Shown here: one piece after another, positions 42,891 to 51,292 of the stretch | Numbering within the stretch: the stretch's first letter is position 1 | How the letters are laid out: every line of letters starts with the position of its first letter | Notes under the pieces: generated by a model | Databases searched by the model: none | Told to the model about the DNA's origin: nothing | Seen by the model: only the letters and a program-made list of their open reading frames with translations | Program-made: the position numbers and the translations under genes | Source of the DNA: JBMNRY01 sp050944915 | GTDB lineage: Bacteria; Bacillota; Limnochordia; JAAZLZ01 | Assembly: GCA_050944915.1 (NCBI GenBank) | Contig: JBMNRY010000001.1 | Location: forward strand, 1-63,924 | Direction: 5' to 3' | Length of the DNA: 63,924 nt

Positions 42891-45371
42891 ATGCCACTCG
42901 ATTTTGGACAGAGTAAAGTTGTACCGATGGCCATCGAAGAGGAGATGCGCCGCTCCTATTTGACCTACGCCATGAGCGTCATTGTGGAGCGAGCCCTGCC
43001 CGATGTGCGGGATGGTCTCAAACCTGTTCAGCGGCGGATCCTCTACAGTATGAGCGAGTTGGGCCTAATGCCCAATCGACCCCATCGCAAATCGGCCCGG
43101 ATCGTGGGGGAAGTCATGGGGAAGTATCACCCCCATGGGGACTCGGCCATTTATGATGCTATGGTGCGCCTCGCCCAAGATTTTTCCATGCGTTATCCCT
43201 TGGTGGATGGCCATGGAAACTTCGGCTCCGTCGACGGCGATCCGCCGGCAGCGATGCGCTATACCGAAGCCCGTTTAGCCCCCATCGCCATGGAGTTGCT
43301 CCGGGAAATCGATAAGGATACCGTCGATTTTGTCCCCAACTTCGATGAATCCCTGGAACAACCGGCGGTCCTGCCGGCTCGCTTTCCCAATTTGTTGGTC
43401 AACGGAGCGGCGGGGATCGCGGTGGGGATGGCGACGAATATACCGCCCCATAATTTGGGGGAAGTCATCGATGCCATCGATGCCCTCATCGAAAACCCCG
43501 AGATTACCGTGGAAGAACTAAATCGGATCATCAAAGGACCCGATTTTCCCACCGGGGGGATCATCCTCGGTCGGGAAGGGATCCGGGAAGCTTATCGAAC
43601 AGGGCGGGGCCGCATCCGCATTAGGGCCAAGGTCCATTTCGAAGAAATGGCCCACGGAAAGACCCGAATTGTGGTCACCGAGCTGCCCTACCAGGTTAAT
43701 AAGGCCAATTTGATCGAAAATATCGCTGCTTTGGTCCGGGACAAAAAGCTCGATGGATTGACGGATCTGCGGGATGAATCGGACCGGCAGGGGATGCGCA
43801 TCGTCATCGAACTGCGGCGGGATGTAGTCCCCCAGGTGATCCTAAATCGGTTATACAAACACACCAAACTGGAAGATACCTTCGGGGTCATCCTCTTAGC
43901 CTTAGTAGACGGACAACCCCGGGTGATGAATCTCAAAACAGCCCTGGAGCATTATCTCGATCACCAGCGGGAAGTAATCATCCGCCGGAGTCGATTCGAT
44001 TTGGCCAAGGCGGAAGCCCGGGCCCATATCGTCGAAGGACTTCGCATCGCCCTCGATCATATCGATGAGATCATCGAGTTGATCAAGGCCGCCCCCAATG
44101 ACCGGGTAGCGAAGGAACAACTCATGGAACGCTTCGCCTTATCGGAGCGGCAGGCGGTAGCCATTTTAGATATGCAGCTGCGGCGCCTAACAGGCCTGGA
44201 GCAGGAGAAATTGGCCGCCGAATACAAGGAACTGCAGGAAACTATCGCCTATCTGCGGGGAGTCTTGGCCGATGTTGGTAAAGTCTATGCCATCATTCGG
44301 GAAGAGTTAGGGGCTATCCGGGAAAAATATGCCGATGAGCGGCGGACGGAAATCACCGCCAGCGCCGAAGAAATCGATATCGAAGATCTCATCCCCGAGG
44401 AAGATGTCATCATCACCGTCACCCACCAGGGTTATATCAAGCGTCTTCCCTTAACATCCTACCGTAGTCAACATCGGGGCGGTAAAGGGATCATGGCCCT
44501 CAATACCCGGGATGACGATTTTGTGGAACATCTCTTCGTTACCAATACCCACTCCTATATCCTCTTTTTTACCAACAGGGGTCGGGTTTACCGCTTGAAG
44601 GGCCATCAAATACCCCAGATGGGACGGCAAGCCCGGGGAACGGCTTTGACGGGCCTGTTACAATTCGAATCGGGAGAATGGATCCAAACGGCTTTAGCGG
44701 TCACCGATTTCGATGATAACCATTATGTAGCTATGGCTACGAAACAGGGGATCATCAAAAAGGTCCGGCTGAAGGATCTAGAAAGCAATCGAGCCAGCCT
44801 CATCTGTATCGATTTAGGGGAAGACGATGAGATGGTGGGGGCCAAGCTGACCGATGGCAAGAAGGAAATCCTATTAGCCACCGAGCGGGGCCAAGCCATC
44901 CGGTTTGCCGAAACCGATGTGCGGCCCATGGGACGCACCGCCCGGGGTGTAAAGGGCATTACCTTAGAGCCCGGGGATCATGTAGTCGGTATGGTCGTCG
45001 TCGACCCCGAAGCCGATTTGTTGGTGGTGAGCAGTAACGGCTTAGGCAAGCGCACACCCCTTGCTGAGTACCGCCAGACCCGTCGGGGAGGCAAAGGGAT
45101 CATCACCATGCGCTTGACGGAACGCTCCGGTTTGATCGTCGGCATCAAAGTCGTTTCGCCCGACGATGAAATCGTCCTTATCTCCCAGGAGGGGATCATG
45201 ATCCGCATGCCCGTGGCTGGTATTTCCCAGTTGGGACGGAATACCCAAGGGGTACTGTTGATGCGACTAGAAGAAGATCAACAGGTGATGGCCGTCGGTT
45301 TGCTGGTCGCCTCCGAGGAGAAATCGTCCCCCGATGAATCACAAGGAAATTTGTTCCCTGAAGAAGAATAA
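42891..45371 (+). CDS. gyrA: DNA gyrase subunit A
   Basis: The 826-residue subunit starts with GQSKVVPMAIEEEMRRSYLTYAM and has the winged-helix region with active Tyr in AAMRYTEARL near residue 124, the coiled coil with LDMQLRRLTGLEQEKL, and a C-terminal beta-pinwheel from about residue 500. The GyrA-box reads QHRGGKG, where QRRGGKG is usual, but the wrapping motif is otherwise kept, so it is gyrase rather than topoisomerase IV. No intein is present. Confidence 0.97.
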   Translation: MPLDFGQSKVVPMAIEEEMRRSYLTYAMSVIVERALPDVRDGLKPVQRRILYSMSELGLMPNRPHRKSARIVGEVMGKYHPHGDSAIYDAMVRLAQDFSMRYPLVDGHGNFGSVDGDPPAAMRYTEARLAPIAMELLREIDKDTVDFVPNFDESLEQPAVLPARFPNLLVNGAAGIAVGMATNIPPHNLGEVIDAIDALIENPEITVEELNRIIKGPDFPTGGIILGREGIREAYRTGRGRIRIRAKVHFEEMAHGKTRIVVTELPYQVNKANLIENIAALVRDKKLDGLTDLRDESDRQGMRIVIELRRDVVPQVILNRLYKHTKLEDTFGVILLALVDGQPRVMNLKTALEHYLDHQREVIIRRSRFDLAKAEARAHIVEGLRIALDHIDEIIELIKAAPNDRVAKEQLMERFALSERQAVAILDMQLRRLTGLEQEKLAAEYKELQETIAYLRGVLADVGKVYAIIREELGAIREKYADERRTEITASAEEIDIEDLIPEEDVIITVTHQGYIKRLPLTSYRSQHRGGKGIMALNTRDDDFVEHLFVTNTHSYILFFTNRGRVYRLKGHQIPQMGRQARGTALTGLLQFESGEWIQTALAVTDFDDNHYVAMATKQGIIKKVRLKDLESNRASLICIDLGEDDEMVGAKLTDGKKEILLATERGQAIRFAETDVRPMGRTARGVKGITLEPGDHVVGMVVVDPEADLLVVSSNGLGKRTPLAEYRQTRRGGKGIITMRLTERSGLIVGIKVVSPDDEIVLISQEGIMIRMPVAGISQLGRNTQGVLLMRLEEDQQVMAVGLLVASEEKSSPDESQGNLFPEEE

Positions 45372-45380
45372 AAGGATTAA

Positions 45381-45411
45381 GATTCCCCCCTGGCACCAGG
45401 GGGGAATCCTT
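45381..45411 (+). terminator. Terminator hairpin after gyrA
   Basis: Perfect 13-base arms GATTCCCCCCTGG / CCAGGGGGGAATC meet over CA and are followed by CTTTCC. The U-run is weak, but the stem is very stable. Confidence 0.7.
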
Positions 45412-45507
45412 TCCGGGGATTTTTCCCCAAAGGCATCCTCTGCCCGAAGGTCACATAAACTGATGACGATGGCTCCATAGGGCATCAGGTGTGGGAGGTT
45501 TGGAAAG

Positions 45508-45906
45508 ATGCGGGATATGATCTTGGAGAAGGCAAAGGAATTAGGTCGGTTGTTGATCACCAGCAGTGAACATAAACGATTGGAGAAGGCCCGGGCGGAA
45601 ATAGAAGAGCATGAAGCGGCGAAATTAATGCTGCGGGATCTGCAAGAAAAACAAGAAAAACTCCGCCAGGAGATTATGGCTGGCCAAGATACGGCTACGG
45701 CCCAAGGGGAACTGCAGCATGCTTACGCCGTCGCCAGCTATAATCCCTACGTTCGGGAATATCTAGAGGCAGAATTTAGCTTTGCCCAACTGGTCATAGA
45801 AGTCCAAGAAGCCCTAGGAAAGGCCCTCGCTCCCGAAGATGATGAAGGCCAGGACCCGGGGGAAGAAGAGCCGAGAAGCAGGTTGTGGGTTCCCGGCCGA
45901 GATTAA
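45508..45906 (+). CDS. YlbF/YmcA-family protein
   Basis: The 132-residue protein is an all-helical member of the YlbF/YmcA (Com_YlbF) family: MILEKAKELGRLLITSSEHKRLEKARAEI, with the NPYVREYLEAEFSFAQLV helix near residue 82. YlbF, YmcA and YaaT form the Y-complex in B. subtilis, which carries Fe-S clusters and guides RNase Y and Spo0A activation. The tail after residue 110 is acidic and disordered. It stands alone after gyrA. Its stop overlaps the convergent YqhV-like gene. Confidence 0.82.
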   Translation: MRDMILEKAKELGRLLITSSEHKRLEKARAEIEEHEAAKLMLRDLQEKQEKLRQEIMAGQDTATAQGELQHAYAVASYNPYVREYLEAEFSFAQLVIEVQEALGKALAPEDDEGQDPGEEEPRSRLWVPGRD

Positions 45907-46172
45907 CGGCGGACACCAATAAAGATAAGTAGGACCCCGAAAACAACGATCAGATAACGATCTAAAGATATCTTCCCCGTCAGTCCGGCTAGGCCTAAGG
46001 CGCTGACTAGCAGGAGGATGGTAGGGCCGATGGCTCCCAAGAGGCTGTTGATTCGTAACGCGGTGTCGACCCGCCCAAAACGGAGCATGAGCAGGGCCGC
46101 ACAGATTTCGATGGTCCCTGCTAGAACCCGTAAACCGGCCATTCCATGGAGAAGTTTTTGCTCGTCGAACAT
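45903..46172 (-). CDS. YqhV-like (DUF2619) small membrane protein
   Basis: The 89-residue protein has three hydrophobic segments, at about 14-34, 42-62 and 70-86. Pattern and length fit YqhV/DUF2619, found near spoIIIA in Bacillus and of unknown function. It is convergent with the ylbF-like gene with a 4-nt overlap. Confidence 0.65.
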   Translation of the reverse strand: MFDEQKLLHGMAGLRVLAGTIEICAALLMLRFGRVDTALRINSLLGAIGPTILLLVSALGLAGLTGKISLDRYLIVVFGVLLIFIGVRR

Positions 46173-46311
46173 CGGCCGACTCCCTCCCCTGTAAACTAGG
46201 GATTCCAGTTAAATGGGTATGAAATTAAGGGGAAGAAAAGACCTGGGCAGGAGATCTTCCCCTGGCGACGAATAATGGTTTTCATATTCTCTTTAGAGGA
46301 GTTGAGCTGAG

Positions 46312-47664
46312 ATGAGTCAAAAGAAAATTTTCCTCCCCGAGACCGAGATTCCCCGCCAATGGTACAACATCCAAGCCGATATGGGCACAAAACCCCCACC
46401 ACCCCTTCATCCAGGTACGAAAAAACCGGTTACCCCCGAGGACTTTGGGCCTTTGTTTCCCGAGAGTCTCATCGAACAGGAAATGACGGATCAAAGGTGG
46501 ATCGATATCCCGGAGCCGGTTTTAGAAGCCTACCGGATTTGGAGACCCTCACCCCTGGTGCGGGCGGTGAGTTTAGAGCGGGCCTTAAAGACACCGGCCC
46601 GGATCTATTTCAAAAACGAAGGGGTTAGCCCCGCCGGTTCCCATAAGGTCAATACCTCGGTACCCCAAGCCTACTACAACAAAGAGGCGGGGGTTAGAAG
46701 GTTGAGCACCGAAACGGGTGCTGGTCAGTGGGGAAGTGCTCTAAGTTTTGCTACAGGGCTGTTCGGTTTGGCTTGTACCGTGTATATGGTGCGGGTTAGC
46801 TACGAACAAAAACCCTATCGCCGCTCCTTGATGGAAGTATGGGGTGGGGAAGTCATCCCTAGTCCCTCACCGAAAACCCAAGCGGGGCGGGAGATCCTCC
46901 TTAAAAATCCCGACTCGCCAGGCAGTCTCGGCATCGCCATCAGCGAAGCGGTGGAAGATGCTGTAGGCCATGATGATACCCGGTATGCCTTAGGCAGTGT
47001 GTTAAACCACGTCTTGCTCCATCAAACCATCATCGGCCTGGAAGCGAAAAAGCAGTTGGCCTTAGTTGATGATTATCCCGATATCGTCATCGCCAGCTGT
47101 GGTGGAGGCAGTAATTTTGCCGGTTTGGCCTTCCCCTTCTTGGCCGACAAGTTCGCCGGGAAAGAAGTGCGGGCCATCGCGGTGGAACCGGCAGCGTGTC
47201 CCACCTTGACTAAGGGCAAATACGCCTATGATTACGGCGATACCGCCGGGTTAACCCCCATTTTGAGCATGTATACCCTAGGCCATTCCTTCATGCCTCC
47301 CGGTATCCATGCCGGTGGGTTGCGCTACCACGGCCAGGCTCCTTTAGTGAGCCAGCTTTACCGGGACGGCCTCATCGAAGCTCGGGCCTATGGGCAGCAG
47401 GAAATCTTCGCCAGCGCCCTTCTCTTTAGCCGAACCGAGGGTATCCTACCGGCACCTGAGTCGGCCCACGCTATCCACGGCGCCATCGAAGAGGCCCGGG
47501 AGTGTGCCCGTACCGGCCAAGCCAAGACTATCCTCTTTAACTTAAGCGGCCACGGACATTTCGATTTGGCGGCCTATGATACCTACTTAGCCGGTCGTTT
47601 GGAAAATGTCCAGTACTCAGAAGCCCAGCTGGAAGCGGCCATGGAAGATTTGCCCCAGATTTAA
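46312..47664 (+). CDS. trpB: Tryptophan synthase beta chain, TrpB2 type
   Basis: The 450-residue PLP enzyme has the TrpB2 N-terminal extension (about 60 residues before RWIDIPEPVLEAYRIWRPSPLVRA), the imine Lys in SPAGSHKVNTS near residue 112, the catalytic TETGAGQWGSAL and the cofactor loop CGGGSNFAG. TrpB2 proteins condense serine with indole and often act without a TrpA partner. No other trp gene is near; glyA and serS downstream are also serine genes. A strong terminator follows. Confidence 0.92.
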   Translation: MSQKKIFLPETEIPRQWYNIQADMGTKPPPPLHPGTKKPVTPEDFGPLFPESLIEQEMTDQRWIDIPEPVLEAYRIWRPSPLVRAVSLERALKTPARIYFKNEGVSPAGSHKVNTSVPQAYYNKEAGVRRLSTETGAGQWGSALSFATGLFGLACTVYMVRVSYEQKPYRRSLMEVWGGEVIPSPSPKTQAGREILLKNPDSPGSLGIAISEAVEDAVGHDDTRYALGSVLNHVLLHQTIIGLEAKKQLALVDDYPDIVIASCGGGSNFAGLAFPFLADKFAGKEVRAIAVEPAACPTLTKGKYAYDYGDTAGLTPILSMYTLGHSFMPPGIHAGGLRYHGQAPLVSQLYRDGLIEARAYGQQEIFASALLFSRTEGILPAPESAHAIHGAIEEARECARTGQAKTILFNLSGHGHFDLAAYDTYLAGRLENVQYSEAQLEAAMEDLPQI

Positions 47665-47682
47665 CGGTAACGCTGAACCAAT

Positions 47683-47710
47683 AAAGGGGGTAGCCAACCC
47701 CCTTTTTTCT
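47683..47710 (+). terminator. Terminator after trpB2
   Basis: AAAGGGGGT, loop AGCC and AACCCCCTTT form an 8-9-bp stem that runs into a T-rich tail. Confidence 0.88.
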
Positions 47711-47861
47711 TTTTTGTAGCCATTGTGGGATAGGAATCATAGTGGTGATGTCGAAGGGATTTATCTGCTGATTTTTGCCCAGGGGGGATGCTGGTGTTGA
47801 CCTTCAGTGGGTGGGGAAGAATAGGTCCACGGTTTATGATGGGCGGAAGGGAGAGAAATAG

Positions 47862-49112
47862 ATGTATGATTTAGTACGTCAAGTAGATCCAGAGGTAGGG
47901 GAAGCCCTTGTGGCGGAACTGGAAAGACAGCGGGGGAAGATCGAGCTAATCGCCTCGGAGAACTTCGTCAGTCCCGCGGTCATGCAGGCCCAGGGCTCGG
48001 TACTTACCAACAAATATGCGGAAGGATATCCCGCCCGCCGCTATTACGGCGGATGTGAATATGTGGATATCCCCGAAACTCTAGCTAAAGAGCGGGCTTG
48101 TGGGCTCTTTGGAGCAGATCATGCCAATGTCCAGCCCCATTCGGGAGCCCAAGCTAACATGGCTGTCTATTACGCGATGCTCAAGCCGGGGGATACCGTT
48201 TTAGGGATGAGCTTATCCCATGGGGGCCATTTAACCCACGGCAGTCCCGTCAATTTCTCCGGTACTTGGTTTAACTTCGTCCATTACGGAGTAGACCCAG
48301 ATACAGAAGTGATAGATTACGATCAAGTGGCGGAATTGGCCCGCCAGCACCGGCCGAAACTCTTGGTGGCCGGGGCTAGCGCCTATCCCCGGATCATTGA
48401 TTTTGCCCGGTTGGCGGAGATCGCCAAGGAAGTAGGCGCCTACTTCATGGTCGATATGGCCCATATCGCCGGCTTGGTCGCGGCGGGACTCCATCCTTCG
48501 CCTGTCCCCCATGCCGATTTCGTGACGACGACGACCCATAAAACCCTCCGGGGTCCCCGGGGTGGTTTGATCCTCTGTCGAGAAGAATACGCCAAAGCCA
48601 TCGATAAAGCTATTTTCCCCGGGATTCAAGGGGGACCCCTCATGCATGTCATCGCCGCGAAGGCGGTGGCCTTGAAGGAAGCCCAAGGGGAGGCCTTTAA
48701 GGAATACCAACGGCAGATTATCGCCAATGCCCAAGCTTTAGCCCAAGGTTTGCTAGACCGGGGTTTTAAGCTGGTCTCCGGCGGTACCGATAATCATCTA
48801 TTGTTGGTTAACGTGAAGGCTAAGGGTTTAACGGGGAAAGAAGCGGAAGAAGTCCTCGATGATGTGGGGATTACCGTCAATAAGAATACCATCCCCTTCG
48901 ATGAAGAAAGTCCCTTTATCACCAGCGGCATTCGCCTGGGGACACCGGCGGTGACCACCAGGGGCATGGATGAAGGGGCCATGGTAGAAATTGCCAAGAT
49001 CATAGATCTAGTCCTCAGTTCCCCGGCAGATGAAGGGGTACGGGCTCAAGGTCGGGAGTTGGTGGCCCAATTATGTGCCCAATTCCCCTTGTATGCCGAT
49101 CTGGTCGATTAG
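47862..49112 (+). CDS. glyA: Serine hydroxymethyltransferase
   Basis: The 416-residue PLP enzyme interconverts serine and glycine with tetrahydrofolate. It has IELIASENFVSPAVMQAQGS, EGYPARRYYGGCE, the PLP Lys in TTTTHKTLRGPRGG near residue 226, and TSGIRLGTPAVTTRG. Together with the gcv operon at 10-15 kb it forms the folate one-carbon cycle. No riboswitch was recognised in the 197 nt upstream. The POR gamma gene follows after 52 nt. Confidence 0.98.
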   Translation: MYDLVRQVDPEVGEALVAELERQRGKIELIASENFVSPAVMQAQGSVLTNKYAEGYPARRYYGGCEYVDIPETLAKERACGLFGADHANVQPHSGAQANMAVYYAMLKPGDTVLGMSLSHGGHLTHGSPVNFSGTWFNFVHYGVDPDTEVIDYDQVAELARQHRPKLLVAGASAYPRIIDFARLAEIAKEVGAYFMVDMAHIAGLVAAGLHPSPVPHADFVTTTTHKTLRGPRGGLILCREEYAKAIDKAIFPGIQGGPLMHVIAAKAVALKEAQGEAFKEYQRQIIANAQALAQGLLDRGFKLVSGGTDNHLLLVNVKAKGLTGKEAEEVLDDVGITVNKNTIPFDEESPFITSGIRLGTPAVTTRGMDEGAMVEIAKIIDLVLSSPADEGVRAQGRELVAQLCAQFPLYADLVD

Positions 49113-49164
49113 GCAAGCTATAGGATGTTACGGTAACTATCGCAGGCCGAAAGGAGGAAACTAG

Positions 49165-49791
49165 ATGCTTGAGGTCCGCTGGCATGGTCGTGGCGGTCAA
49201 GGGGCCAAAACGGCGGCCCTCCTCCTGGGGGAGGCGGCCGCGGCAGCGGGAAAGAAGATTCAGGCATTTCCAGAGTACGGGCCGGAACGGATGGGTGCAC
49301 CGGTAACATCCTATAATCGCATCAGCGACGGGGAGATCACCCTCCATTGTGGGGTGACTAATCCCAATTTTGTCGTGGTCCTCGATGGGTCTTTGATCAA
49401 CACCGGGAATGTGACGGAAGGCATGGCCTCCGATGGGGTCATCGTAGTCAACAGCAGCCAAAGTCCGGAGGAAATCCGGGAAAAACTGGGGCTGGGACCG
49501 GAAAGCCAAGTCCGGGTCTACACCGTCGATGCCAACACCATTGCCCAAGAAACCATCGGCCGGGCCATCCCCAACACCCCGATGTTGGGCGCTTTGATAA
49601 GAACTACGGGTGTCTTGGAACTGGATGAACTATTAAGGGATACCCAGGAGAAGCTGGAGAAGAAGTTTCGGGATAAACCGGAGATCGTCCAGGGCAATTT
49701 AGCTGCCATCCGCCGAGCCTACGATGAAGTGCGGGGAGATGGCCAAGGAAGCCAACTTCCCCACCAGAAGGAGGGATCGGCTAATGGCTAA
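49165..49791 (+). CDS. porC: 2-oxoacid:acceptor oxidoreductase gamma subunit (pyruvate:ferredoxin type)
   Basis: The 208-residue subunit has the gamma-domain signature RWHGRGGQGAKTAALLLGEA at the N-terminus, FPEYGPERMGAPVTSYNRI near residue 35, and PNTPMLGALIRTTG. In four-subunit enzymes gamma binds part of the CoA site. It overlaps porA by 8 nt. No delta (two 4Fe-4S ferredoxin) subunit is next to it, though the usual order is gamma-delta-alpha-beta. Confidence 0.92.
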   Translation: MLEVRWHGRGGQGAKTAALLLGEAAAAAGKKIQAFPEYGPERMGAPVTSYNRISDGEITLHCGVTNPNFVVVLDGSLINTGNVTEGMASDGVIVVNSSQSPEEIREKLGLGPESQVRVYTVDANTIAQETIGRAIPNTPMLGALIRTTGVLELDELLRDTQEKLEKKFRDKPEIVQGNLAAIRRAYDEVRGDGQGSQLPHQKEGSANG

Positions 49792-50977
49792 TGCCCTTGT
49801 ACAAGATGTGGCTTTAACTGGTAACGAAGCGGTGGCCCAAGCGATGCGCCAGGTTCATCCCGATGTGGTGGCGGCCTATCCCATCACGCCCCAGACGGAG
49901 ATCGTTCAGATCTTTTCCACCTTCGTCGCCGATGGGTTGGTCGAGACGGAATATGTGCCGGTGGAAAGCGAGCATTCAGCCATGAGCGCCACCGTCGGCG
50001 CCGCGGCCGCCGGGGCCCGGGCCATGACGGCCACATCGGCCAATGGCTTGGCGTTGATGTGGGAGGTTGTCAACATCGCGGCCGGGCTGCGGCTGCCCAT
50101 CGTCATGCCGGTGGTCAACAGGGCCATCTCCGCGCCCATTAACATCCATTGTGACCATAGCGACAGTATGGGTGTGCGGGATGCCGGCTGGATCCAGCTT
50201 TTTTCCGAGAATGCCCAGGAAGCTTATGATAATCTGATCCAGGCGGTGAAGATCGCCGAAGATCCCGCCTGTCAACTGCCGGTGATGGTGACCATGGATG
50301 GCTTCATCATCAGCCATGGTATGGAAAACGTTTCCTTGCTGTCCGATAGGGAAGTGGAAGATTTCGTCGGGCAACGGCAGCCCCAATATACCCTTTTGGA
50401 TGCCGATAATCCAACAACGGTGGGAGCCTTAGATCTCCAAGATTTCTATTTCGAACATCGTCGCCAATTGGCGGAAGCCGTCTTCAACGCCGATGCCATC
50501 GTGGCTAAAGTAGGCGCCGAGTTTGGCCAGCGATTTGGTCGAAGCTATGAATTTATTGAAACCTACCAGATGGATGATGCCCAACTGGCCATCGTCGTCC
50601 TCGGTTCAACAGCGGGGACGACCAAGCATGTGGTGGGACAATTGCGGGAGTCGGGGATCAAGGCAGGACTTGTTAAGATCAGGATGTATCGGCCCTTCCC
50701 CGTCCAGGCCCTGCGGGAAGCTTTAGCGGGGGTTGAGGCAGTAGCCGTCCTCGATCGCTCCGACGGCCTAGCGGCCATGGGCGGACCGGTCTTCAACGAT
50801 GTGCGGGCAAGCCTTTATTCAGCTTCCCAGCGGCCCCTACTGGTCAATTACATCTATGGTCTCGGCGGTCGGGATATTAACCTAGATCAGATCCACTGGG
50901 TCTATAGGGAATTGGGGCGGATCAGGGAAGCCGGTAGTGTAGAGCGAGAGGTTAATTATCTCGGCGTCCGTGAATAA
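49784..50977 (+). CDS. porA: 2-oxoacid:acceptor oxidoreductase alpha subunit (pyruvate:ferredoxin type)
   Basis: From ATG 49784 (AAGGAGGGA site) the 397-residue subunit has ALTGNEAVAQAMRQVHPDVV, YPITPQTEIVQIFSTF, the VESEHSAMSATVGAAAAGARAMTATSANGLALM stretch and a C-terminal KIRMYRPFPVQAL motif. It fits PorA/VorA alpha chains. Beta, which holds the TPP site, is not downstream: the next element is the serS T-box. The enzyme would need beta and delta from elsewhere. Substrate could be pyruvate or another 2-oxo acid. Confidence 0.92.
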   Translation: MANALVQDVALTGNEAVAQAMRQVHPDVVAAYPITPQTEIVQIFSTFVADGLVETEYVPVESEHSAMSATVGAAAAGARAMTATSANGLALMWEVVNIAAGLRLPIVMPVVNRAISAPINIHCDHSDSMGVRDAGWIQLFSENAQEAYDNLIQAVKIAEDPACQLPVMVTMDGFIISHGMENVSLLSDREVEDFVGQRQPQYTLLDADNPTTVGALDLQDFYFEHRRQLAEAVFNADAIVAKVGAEFGQRFGRSYEFIETYQMDDAQLAIVVLGSTAGTTKHVVGQLRESGIKAGLVKIRMYRPFPVQALREALAGVEAVAVLDRSDGLAAMGGPVFNDVRASLYSASQRPLLVNYIYGLGGRDINLDQIHWVYRELGRIREAGSVEREVNYLGVRE

Positions 50978-51003
50978 GGAAACTAGAGTCTTCCATTTAG
51001 CCC

Positions 51004-51032
51004 TTGCCGGAAAGGCAGAGGTGTAATATACT
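51004..51032 (+). promoter_or_regulatory. Promoter of the serS T-box leader
   Basis: TTGCCG (51004-51009) and TATACT (51027-51032) are separated by 17 nt, between porA and the leader. Confidence 0.55.
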
Positions 51033-51045
51033 TAAGTTGGTAAAA

Positions 51046-51258
51046 GGTGATGCAGGAACGGGGACAATCCCTCCTTCCCCCAGAGAGCCGGGTCGCTGGA
51101 AACCGGTGGAAGAGTTTGTCCTTTCCATTCCGAAGACCGACAGTGAAAGCTGTTCCGGTTAACACCCGTTAACGTGTTCTCGAGAGGATCACTGCGGTGA
51201 TCAAGCGGGGTGGCAACGCGGGAATAGATCTCGTCCTCGAAGGAGGACGAGATTTTTT
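51046..51258 (+). promoter_or_regulatory. T-box riboswitch controlling serS (tRNA-Ser)
   Basis: The leader has Stem I with AGAGAGCCGG, the T-box core GGGTGGCAACGCGGG (about 51209-51223) and a terminator CTCGTCCTC-GAA-GGAGGACGAG followed by T6. A helix GGACAA/TTGTCC and a base helix GGAA/TTCC frame the triplet TCC (51124-51126) followed by a purine, matching a serine specifier. The 315-base space between porA and serS is filled by this element. Confidence 0.93.
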
Positions 51259-51292
51259 AATTGGAGATAATAGGAGATGGAGGAGGAGACAG

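Noticed and set aside
42891..45371. Topoisomerase IV (ParC/ParE) rather than gyrase
   Set aside because: The gyrB-gyrA position beside recF and the GyrA-box-like QHRGGKG favour gyrase.
49724..49783. Longer start for the alpha subunit of the 2-oxoacid oxidoreductase
   Set aside because: It overlaps the gamma gene further and lacks conserved residues; ATG 49784 has AAGGAGGGA upstream.
51197..51292. Start of SerS at 51197
   Set aside because: It would translate the T-box and terminator; ATG 51293 matches the family N-terminus.
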